A DNA stretch of 64,000 nt, taken from Strongylocentrotus purpuratus. Lineage: Eukaryota; Echinodermata; Echinoidea; Camarodonta; Strongylocentrotidae. How positions within the stretch are numbered: position 1 is the stretch's first letter; every line of letters starts with the position of its first letter. Below the pieces are notes generated by a model. The model was not told the DNA's origin. It was given only the letters and a program-made list of their open reading frames with translations, and did not search any database. This document shows positions 55,201-62,100 of the stretch, piece by piece. The position numbers were made by a program, and so were the translations under genes. Location of the stretch: NCBI RefSeq assembly GCF_000002235.5, contig NW_022145609.1, positions 26,425,493-26,489,492 on the forward strand, written 5' to 3'.

Positions 55201-56960
55201 TAGATTTTCCATTGATATCCACTGCCTTTAACATATTAATCTGACACACACATTTATAAACAAAAATGAAATTAGTTTGATACATATAACTCCATACAAA
55301 ACAGTTAATATTTCACACTTTTATATTAGGTTTGTATTAGGTATGTTTCACATAGAAATCATAACATGTACATCAGTTAAAAATAACAGATATCACTATA
55401 AACATTGCTGGAGGGGAATTACTCTTTACTGGCCGTCAAACATGATGTTATTCAATACTCTAATTAGAAATTAGAAATACAAAAATAATAAAAATAACTC
55501 TTCAGTGAAATGATTGTAATGTTTCATTTAAAGTGTACCAATCACCCAGCATGTTTGCTCCTGGTGTACAACATTTAAGGAGTTCCATGCTATAGATTGA
55601 AATGGGTTATATAAATAAATATTGCAAAATTATTTACTTTACTTGTATCAAAGAGAACTGTTGCTGAGCTAGCGCCATGAGCGTCCCTGGACGGTGTGTG
55701 CGCTCTATAGGTTTACACTATTATTATTATTATTATTAATGTTATTCTTTATTTTCTTCAGACTCCAACCATTTACCTATATAATACCAGGAAAAGTTTT
55801 TGAGGTTGATTTTGTACATTCTAGTTATACACAATTTTTTTCCTCCAGGTGATTAGTACACTTTAAAGTAACCTTTACACTTAAAGATGAAGTTGAGTTC
55901 TGGTCATGCGATTGCATTGTGAAAGAAACGGTGTGGAACCGACCAGAAAAGGTTGATCATCTAGCATATAAGAATTTGTGTGTATTGCAAGGTTCTGGAA
56001 TCATCAAAATGATAAGAAATGTGGCCAAGTCTTGGTAAAGTTACAAACACTTGCACAGAAAGATGTATATGGGACTACACGAACACGTGGCGTAAAAAGC
56101 CGGCCCCCGATTTTTACGATGTTACATGTATATTTAGAATATGAAGGCATTTGAAGAGCCAAGCTTTTCAGGGAACATGTCTTAACTGATGTTCTTCCAC
56201 ACTTGCATAATAAGAATGAGTAATGCTCACAAATTATTTTTCACCTCTTCCCAGAACTCAACCTTCTCTTTAAACTTTGGGAAGCATTGCAAAGGAAATG
56301 AACAGATAAATAGCCTAACATGAAGACGGATGTACATGAATTACACGAGAAAAGTGGCTGCAAATAAAAGATAGAATTTCATCAGGAAGATTTATTCAAG
56401 TGACGTTGAGCAAATGAAATTGATAGATAATGAGAATTGAAGATAATGAAAGACAAGCAAATTGTTGGAAGAAGTGAAATTTCTGCTGACAAATGTTATA
56501 ATTGTTAAAACCGTCAACTAAGATAATTAAGTTAGTGCTAAAATATCAAAATACTATGATCTATTCATATTTTGACTTTTTTTTTGTTAATGGTAAATGA
56601 TCTAAATAGCAATAATCATATCATTTGACAAACAAATTCTTACAAAATCTACTGATTCATCCTTTGCTATAACCCAACAAGGGCTGTACAAAGATATATC
56701 AATGCAGCTATCAGTTTTGACAGAAACAGGAAAAATTGGTAAGAATACAATTGACTATTCTTAAACTTAATAAAAGTTGTTGTATTCCATTAAAAAATAA
56801 TTTCAGACTTTGACATTGAAAGACATGTTTGATGGAAGGAACTCTGAAAGCAGCCATAAAATGGACAAATATATTAAAATAAACATTTCATTTAAAAACA
56901 TCTCACTCACCAGATCCTTATCAGATGATTGGTCAGGTGCAGTTACATGTGATTCATTTA
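43186..56960 (-). CDS. coiled-coil protein, Ser-rich and acidic tail (10 exons, 5' end not found)
   Basis: Ten minus-strand segments with GT-AG borders join without phase conflict into ~473 residues ending in a TGA at 43186. Order: a short acidic/Ser N-part (NESHVTAPDQSSDKDL), a PARYKPIDS segment, a KERPVSAIMTSTSPSYELY segment, then ~190 residues of heptad-rich coiled coil (LLSEKVERQNKVIEQLAHQV; HDLEHQVNTL; ALHHEIETLRTRLVKQ; GRKMDRLDR), a Ser-rich linker, a basic/Ser segment (HHHYQDRKKKM), a run of Glu/Asp (GEEEEDDEEKRRR, VVDDDDEDDEDVDD) and a C-terminus YLSDLDVSHKGEEF ... LDLDFM. No signal peptide or membrane segment. I do not recognise the family; a centrosomal, ciliary or trafficking coiled-coil role is only a guess. 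The first listed exon begins mid-codon after an acceptor, so at least one upstream exon, between 56960 and about 58900, is missing. Introns hold a Helitron, SINEs and a minisatellite. Confidence 0.85.
43848..44192 (-). CDS. coiled-coil gene exon (Ser/basic/acidic tail)
   Basis: 345 bases, 114 codons plus split codons: SRRHRSYPSSVSSSKG, HHHYQDRKKKMTRG, SIDDLSSSEISLPLS, GEEEEDDEEKRRR, VVDDDDEDDEDVDDFQ. Donor AAG|GTGAGG. The acidic run is encoded by GAT/GAC/GAG triplets and may vary in length between individuals. Confidence 0.88.
44440..45715. repeat. direct repeat inside the Helitron (~170 bp, ~1.1 kb apart)
   Basis: 44448-44625 and 45556-45712 share TTTATTTGC / CTATTTGCG, GTGATTTC(A/G)ATGTAGTTT, ATGATTATGTTGGCAT, TGTATAATTATTTTCA and AGTAAAGATTTTACG in order, about 85% alike by eye. 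This indicates an internal duplication or one Helitron copy captured by another. Confidence 0.72.
44795..45000. other. segment with clustered GCGTAC / GTACGC inverted words
   Basis: Within the Helitron, several short inverted words (GCGTACTTTCTGCG, CCGAAAGTACG, GCGTACTTTTTTGCG, GTTGGTACGC) could form nested hairpins. The ends TTTAGTAGCGTAG and CTCTACTATGG are roughly inverted, possibly another MITE. Confidence 0.35.
46370..47110. other. intron DNA
   Basis: AT-rich intron of the coiled-coil gene; no element was recognised. Confidence 0.5.
47125..47246 (-). CDS. coiled-coil gene exon (MEMSKLLA...)
   Basis: 122 bases: MEMSKLLASFSRLESASQVS then a Ser/Thr-rich stretch SSNGSAPSTVSATTVSSSI; donor A|GTATGT. 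Confidence 0.85.
47774..47895 (-). CDS. coiled-coil gene exon (KLGKVQSD...)
   Basis: 122 bases: KLGKVQSDQQLVLSHHLGL, a Ser run, then SRLYSDQKDITDL; donor AA|GTAAGA completes Lys with the next exon. Confidence 0.85.
47941..48182 (-). repeat. SINE, head truncated
   Basis: The tail TAATAATAATAGTTCGTTC with TATATAGCGCTTTACAGG is followed by CTGGGTGGAGAGTGGCAAATG, TGCCAAAGGACATTAGTGC and CGGCGGGACCTGAAAC. The second half matches the body of the SINE at 48976-49252. The tRNA-like head is missing or diverged. Confidence 0.72.
48976..49252 (-). repeat. tRNA-derived SINE with complete head
   Basis: On the minus strand the head reads GTAGTCGAGTGGTTTAAGC (A box, Ser/Leu-tRNA-like) and GTGGTTCGATCCCGACAG (B box), then the body with TAATGTCCTTTGGCAATGC, and an AT-rich tail TCATTATTATTACTAT. 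Acceptor-stem pairing is absent. It lies in an intron about 30 bases from an exon of the coiled-coil gene. Confidence 0.82.
49279..49423 (-). CDS. coiled-coil gene exon (KRMLQGEY...)
   Basis: 145 bases, one base then 48 codons: KRMLQGEYNALHHEIETLRT ... EMGRKMDRLDR; donor AGG|GTAAAT. Strong heptad pattern. Confidence 0.9.
49955..50112 (-). CDS. coiled-coil gene exon (QTEQQIEG...)
   Basis: 158 bases; reads QTEQQIEGWQRDVRNRLDEL, then ALAMLARDLHEA; donor GC|GTAAGG. Ends two bases into an Ala codon completed by the next exon. Confidence 0.88.
50553..50687 (-). CDS. coiled-coil gene exon (VIEQLAHQ...)
   Basis: 135 bases, exactly 45 codons, donor AAT|GTAAGC. Continuous heptads VIEQLAHQVQDLERD ... 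HDLEHQVNTLTTRL. Confidence 0.88.
50735..50935. repeat. intronic direct repeat, left copy
   Basis: Shares with 52250-52449 the ordered blocks TTAATGCC, ATGAATACTGT, CCACCTGTATATA, GTTGTACTTGTTCAAC / ATTGTACTTGTTCAAC, AGGTAATAT, ATTATGGTAA. The copies flank the PTEHLSNG exon, about 1.5 kb apart, in the same orientation. Confidence 0.72.
51636..51814 (-). CDS. coiled-coil gene exon (PTEHLSNG...)
   Basis: 179 bases; strong acceptor TTTCTTTCTCAG, donor AAG|GTAGAT. Encodes PTEHLSNGVPKIRLKNN, the KERPVSAIM segment and the first heptads LLSEKVERQNK. Confidence 0.85.
52250..52449. repeat. intronic direct repeat, right copy
   Basis: Ends exactly at the donor of the 52450-52510 exon. See the left copy for shared blocks. 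Confidence 0.72.
52450..52510 (-). CDS. coiled-coil gene exon (NRLDPARY...)
   Basis: 61 bases, 20 codons plus one base: NRLDPARYKPIDSTLIDSPP. Donor CCAG|GTAATT. The split Glu codon is completed by the next exon. Confidence 0.78.
52608..52700 (-). repeat. truncated SINE tail
   Basis: TAATAATAATAACCTAG, ATTATATAGTGAATTTC, ATGCGCTTTACAGT: same tail family as 47941-48010. Confidence 0.5.
53215..53620. repeat. 46-bp minisatellite, ~9 copies
   Basis: Unit AAGGTTTTGTTGCCCC, TACGGAGATCTAAAAAC, AATAATTATCGGC, nine contiguous copies with few changes; one has a short insertion near 53414. AGATCT is kept in most units. No spacers, so it is not a CRISPR array. In the large intron downstream of the first detected exon of the coiled-coil gene. 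Confidence 0.93.
53630..55520. other. intron DNA
   Basis: Holds GGTTAAACG / CGGTTTAACG palindromic words at 53700-53745, like those inside the hAT-type element at 24642. A GC-rich patch (53800-53870), a (TA)n run (54661-54686) and CT-rich DNA (54935-54975) follow. No exon was found. Confidence 0.45.
55532..55862. mobile_element. TTAA-flanked MITE with nested retroposon tail
   Basis: Ends AGTGTACCAATCACC and inverted AGTGTACTAATCACC, with TTAA at 55528-55531 and 55863-55866. The centre (about 55650-55740) has GCTGAGCTAGCGCCATGAG, GCGCTCTATAGG and (TTA)n, a retroposon tail inserted in the element. Confidence 0.78.
55885..56269. mobile_element. TTAA-flanked MITE
   Basis: Ends AGATGAAGTTGAGTTCTGG and inverted AGAGAAGGTTGAGTTCTGG, with TTAA directly on both sides. 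Interior 55910-56080 matches the inverted interior of 22246-22611 (GCGATTGCATTGTGAAAG, CAAGGTTCTGGAATCATC / GCAAGGTTCTGGAATCATC, CAGAAAGATGTATATGGGAC). It lies 18 bp from the previous TTAA element. Confidence 0.8.
56911..56960 (-). CDS. coiled-coil gene, first detected exon
   Basis: 50 bases: two leading bases then NESHVTAPDQSSDKDL; donor CTG|GTGAGT. An in-frame TAA just upstream of the acceptor rules out a start here. Its phase-0 end fits the next exon (NRLDPARY). Confidence 0.6.
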
Positions 56961-56969
56961 CTGAGAGTA

Positions 56970-58420
56970 TCCCAAAATGTTATTGAATGAACAATTTTTT
57001 AATTTCTTTTCGGAACACTTCCTTGCAAGAAGCTATACACAGTAACTCTACAAGAAAAAAATTATAGTTTTGACAAATGTAACAAAATATTTACATTCAA
57101 CACAAAGATGCTTTTATCACTATCCATTTGGCAAGTTGAAATTTACCCTTTTAAATTAGTTAACTCTACTACGCAGATATTTTTTCAAAATATAAAACTC
57201 TACTTTAACATCAAGTCAAACTACCTTGAGCCCTATAGAGATTAACTCCATTCAAAATAAATTTTATTATTTACAACTTTGTAACTGGTCCAATGTAATG
57301 GCTTTAGTGAGGTATATTTGCATTAAAATCATGTTTAATTATGATCTTCCCAAACAAGATTCAATATTTCAAGAACTGCTCCCTATATATATCACAAAGC
57401 AAAGCATATATCTCTCTCTTCTTTTTAAAACTTTGTTCATGCTGCTTTTTGATGATTGTCAAAATTAGATCAATACAAATGTAGGTAATTATTAAAACAA
57501 TTGTTCTCTTTTTATTAATGTTGAAAAGTTTGATCTAATTTATTACTTAGAATTTGCAAAGCAATTTCAACTGTCAATGAATTTGTAATAAAGATATACG
57601 CCCAAACTTGTGGACTTCAATACAACAGCTGTACAATGCATACACAGCAATTCTGTGTTGAAAAGGTGTTTTTCTTCATTCGTGAGTAAATCGTGATTCA
57701 TAATTACAACAATTCATTGTGAATCACATTTGAAAGCTTTGCATGTCTGAAAAAAGGGGGAGGGTGTAGTGGTTGAAAGCAGTTCCTTCCAGCCCCCCCC
57801 CCCCTTCTGTGCAGTGACAGTGACACTATAAAATTTTGAACCCAGGAACATCGTTATCAAAAGAGATACCAAGTTATCGCTCATAAATCATCCATATATT
57901 CATGTATGAGAATTCAGCATTATGTACAAAAGTTACAAGCAAAAAGCTACACTAAAGGTTAAATATTCATCAAGGCTTTAGTTGACACCCCCCCCCCCCC
58001 CCCCACAAAAAAAATAAATAAATAAATAAATTCAAGATGGTCTCCTGGGCCCATATTCAATTCAAAACTTAAGTAAAAAATGTAAGCTTTTTACTTAGTA
58101 TTTGGCTTAGATAAACTTAAGGGTATTTATCTCTTGCATATTACGGCAACGTTTCTTTTCTGAGCATTTCAATATAATGACAAGTTGTATGGGTTACTTG
58201 GTCTCCTTCAAAACAGAATATATCAATGACCCTCTAGAAATTACTTTATACTTGACCATAATTATAAATTTCTTGACAACCCTGCATAACTCCTTTCCTA
58301 AGTATACATCCATGACTGTCGCATATGCTCTAGGTATCTTTGAATGTTTATCTCCTGCCTAAGGCAGTGTCACTTCTGTTGTCTGATGATTATCTCAATC
58401 ATTGGTGCTTGATCTCCCCT
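56970..58420. other. between the two genes; missing 5' exon expected here
   Basis: Should hold the start of the coiled-coil gene, but no ATG exon ending in the required phase was found. Contains C runs at 57796-57806 and 57988-58003. Confidence 0.35.
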
Positions 58421-58429
58421 TTGACAGTT

Positions 58430-58960
58430 TGTATGACACTAAAACCATCTTGTCAGAGGATGATGCCGAAATGTCCAATACATGCAAAACTAGCATCATT
58501 TCTGTCTCTGTCTCTGTATCTCAATAACATCAAAACCATCTTGTCGGAGGAAGCCCCTTAAGGATGATGCCAAAATGTCTATATCATGCAAAAGTAGCAT
58601 CATTTCTTTTTTTGTCTTGGTATTTTAATATCATGTGAAGAGATATTTTACATCAAGCTAAATCAGCCAAACAAATGATTTGGTAACTAAACCAAAATGT
58701 CTCTATACAGTCTAAAATATATATATCACTTCCTTTTCTGTCTCAGTATCTCAATGAAACTAAAACCATCTTGTCGGAAGCAGCCTCTTAAGGATGATGC
58801 AAAAATGTCTATATCAAGCAAAAGTAACATCATTTCCTTTTCTGTCTTGGTATTTTAATGACACGTGATGAACCAATTCATCCAAACAAACTCTTTGGTA
58901 ACTAAACCAAAATGTCTCTATACAGTCTAAAATATATATATCACTTCCTTTTCTGTCTCA
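58430..58960 (-). repeat. ~215-bp tandem array overlapping the end of the C1orf87-like CDS
   Basis: About two and a half copies with landmarks AAAACCATCTTGTCGGA, GGATGATGC.AAAATGTCTAT, TTGGTAACTAAACCAAAATG and TACAGTCTAAAATATATATA. The segment CACTTCCTTTTCTGTCTCAG, which is the complement of the last codons and stop, occurs both at the true gene end (58942-58961) and 215 bases downstream (58727-58746). Confidence 0.82.
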
Positions 58961-59110
58961 GGATCTCTATGACGGGTTTTATCGGAACTTGGTCACCCTC
59001 ATGACAGCATGTTTCAACGACCCTCTTGATGTGAGAGGATGAGATCCCAAGCTGGTAGATCAGGTTGTAGTTGTTCACAAGCCGAAGCATCTCTTCTCTT
59101 TCCAGACAAC
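58941..59110 (-). CDS. C1orf87: C1orf87-like last exon
   Basis: 170 bases: CLEREEMLRLVNNYNLIYQL, GISSSHIKRVVETCCHEG, DQVPIKPVIEILRQKRK, stop. Strong likeness to the human C-terminus. The final codons are copied in the downstream tandem array. Confidence 0.92.
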
Positions 59111-62100
59111 CTGCATTGGGGAAAAGAAACAGAAATCAGGGTGGTGTTTCACAAAACTTGTCATCACAGTGATAAATGACAGTTGTTGTTATAAGCTACT
59201 GAAATCCTTGCTTCTGATTGGTTATCAGCAGATTTGTCACTGATATTTGTCATTTGTCATTAAAAAGAGGCTTTGTGAAATGGGTCCCTGCACGTACTAG
59301 TTTCAACAAGAAGAGAGTTGAAAGTTACCAGAGAGCTTCATGAAATGTGCATAGAGAAGGAAAAAATGAACTACAAGAACATAAACAGTAAGATACAAAA
59401 TTTACAGCAAGGGAATTTGGGACTTTTTCAACAACAAAACCCAAAGATACCTGATGAACAATTTTTTTTTCTTTCGAAGTATTTTTCCTTGGTTGATGTC
59501 TATTAATGTAGTACTTTCTTGATGTTTTAAATACCAATGTAATAATAAATTTCTAGATATTCAAAAAAATCAAAGTCACTCTTCGTTGTCAGGTGAAAAC
59601 TGGAAAAGTGGAAAAAGTGGTATTCAAGTGCAGATCGGCAGTAAGGTATTCAAATAGTTTGAATATTTGATAGTCCCAGGCCTAGTTGTGATAAGAAATA
59701 TTAGAATATGAGAACATACAGTGTAACCTTAATTTGTCTTTGTATAGAAGTAACAATAGTGCTGAAGGTATGACAGAACGGATCAAAAGTGAAGAATAGC
59801 ATTTGAAGGACAATAGCTGCTGAAATCTTTGAATGTTAGCTTGATGAATAAGACGGAGAAAAGTAATCATATACTTCTGTGACTTGATAACAAATCACTT
59901 AATCCAAGAAATAACAAAAACATACTAATTTCAAAGTTTTAAATATATACTAATTTCAGATTTTTAAATATATACTAATTTCAAAGTTTTAAATATACCA
60001 TTATACTAATTTCAAAGTTTTAAATATATACTAATTTTTTTAAATATATACTAATTTCAAAGTTTTAAATATATACTAATTTTAAAGTTTTCAGTATAAA
60101 AGTTATGCATAAATTAACATTAACATTTCTAATCCTTACCAGTCTTCGATGTGTCTGTGCTGTAAAGCCCTTTGGCAAGATGCACAAAACCCTTAAACCA
60201 CTCCTCTCTCTCCCGCTTCTCGTTCTTCTTCTGCTGCGACTTCATCACCACCTCCTGCTGATCTACAGGCCTGTGACCACGGCGCCGCCGTTGATGCTCT
60301 TCAGCCATCTGTCTGAGTTGATCGATCTCGTAACCCTCCTGCTTGGGGGAGGGGGTAGACGGGGGCGAGTGGATGGAGGCGTGGTCCTCTGTGGGCGTGT
60401 CATTGCGAGTGATCTCCATCTCAACACTGGTTACGTCGTTATCTGGTTCTTGAGCCTGTGTTAAGGGGTCTATTCTCTGTGTAAATTAAATAAGCATAAG
60501 AGTGAGTGAAGCAGTTTGCAGATATTAAGTGAATATCACACAATCAAAACAAAAAAATCTGCCATGATTTATTTTCTTTCCAGCCGAATAATGGGCTTCA
60601 ACCTGATTGAACAACATTCAATAAAACTCATTTTAAAATTTTCAATTACATTTCTATTCCAAAAAAAGAAATCTTGTACATGTTTATTTATGCATAACAA
60701 TAATATTTGAATTCACCAAACACTTACAAACTTACAGAACTTGTAAATGCCAACCATTCTAGGTAAATATTCTTTATATGTGCACACTGAGTATGGAAAA
60801 AAAAATCATTTTTTGTTGTTGTTGAAAGTTTGATAATCTTTTTGATGGTCTTTGAAAAATATAGTCATATGTATTTAAAAAAAAAAAAACTCAAAGACTT
60901 CCAATTCCAACTCCTTTTTCATAACTCACTGCAAGGGGCTTCCTGAGCCAAGGAGGGGACGTTACTCTCTTTGGTTCCTCTGGTGTGGGTAGGACCTCCT
61001 TGAAGGGTCTCTTGGGCCAGGTACTTGGTCTTCTTGGTTCTATGACAGGGGCTAACCCTCCAGCATGTGGTCTGGGCCCATCTCTGGACCTGTTTCCGCT
61101 TCTCTCCCTTTGGGACCCACTGTTACGAGGACTGTTTCCAAAAGAGTTCCTGTTCCCAATTGAGGCTAAGTTGGGGTCTTCAGAAGCTCTTCTTTGGCTG
61201 TGGTTCTGGGTCTGGCTCTGACTCTTCTCTCCACGGGGTGTCATTGCATCTCCAGAATCCACTCTTTCTAAAATCTCTAAGAAAGCCACCCAACTGTGAT
61301 TTGAAGGAAAAAAATAGAAATAGTTAAGAGCAAAAGAGAAAAGAATTCAATTCACAGACTAATAACTTTGTTATGAAGCAGGAAGGAAAATAATCAATAC
61401 CGAATCAAGTGCATTTCATAAACCACAAATATGGTCATCATAATATTAATCGAAATGACAGCATTGTTGGGCTTGCCGCCAGATTCACAAATAATGAAGT
61501 TGCAACCTGTTAAGAATGCCTCTGTAAGACTTGCGTCTGATTCCTCAAAATATTCCCATCTTACACCTGTTTTAATTCAGTTACATTGATCAGCAATAAA
61601 GCATAGAATTGCATTTAAGATTTCTTTGCTTGTTTATAAAGCTTTGAATGGTCAAGTCCCACATTAGATTATTTGTCTGAATCATTATCTTTTTAAATCA
61701 CATCAATATTCACATAATTTACGAAGTATACAGGACAAGCTGCTTCTAAAGATACCTCACACAAAAACAAAAGTAATTCTTTGAGATTATGCTTTCAGTT
61801 GCACTTCTCCGAAGCGTTAGAATAACCTACCACTTGACATAAGAAAAGCCTCATTTTTTGCTAAAGATGCAATTGTTTTCACAAGCTTTTGAACAGTTTT
61901 TCTACAGTGTGTCTGTAAAATAGCACTGTTAGGAGATTTGATTTTATCACAGCACAGTAGAGTATATTTATATCGTAGCTGCACTATATAAATTGATATG
62001 ATTATTATCATTATCATCATAAATAAACTGGCTGCTCGTCTTTTTTTATGAAGGAACATAAAAAGTGAGTGCAATAATTATTCATTCTGACAAAAAACAG

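Noticed and set aside
57226-57260. ATG exon 'MELISIGL' on the minus strand as the start of the coiled-coil gene
   Set aside because: It ends in phase 0, but the 56911-56960 exon needs one base from the previous exon; joined directly it would hit a stop.
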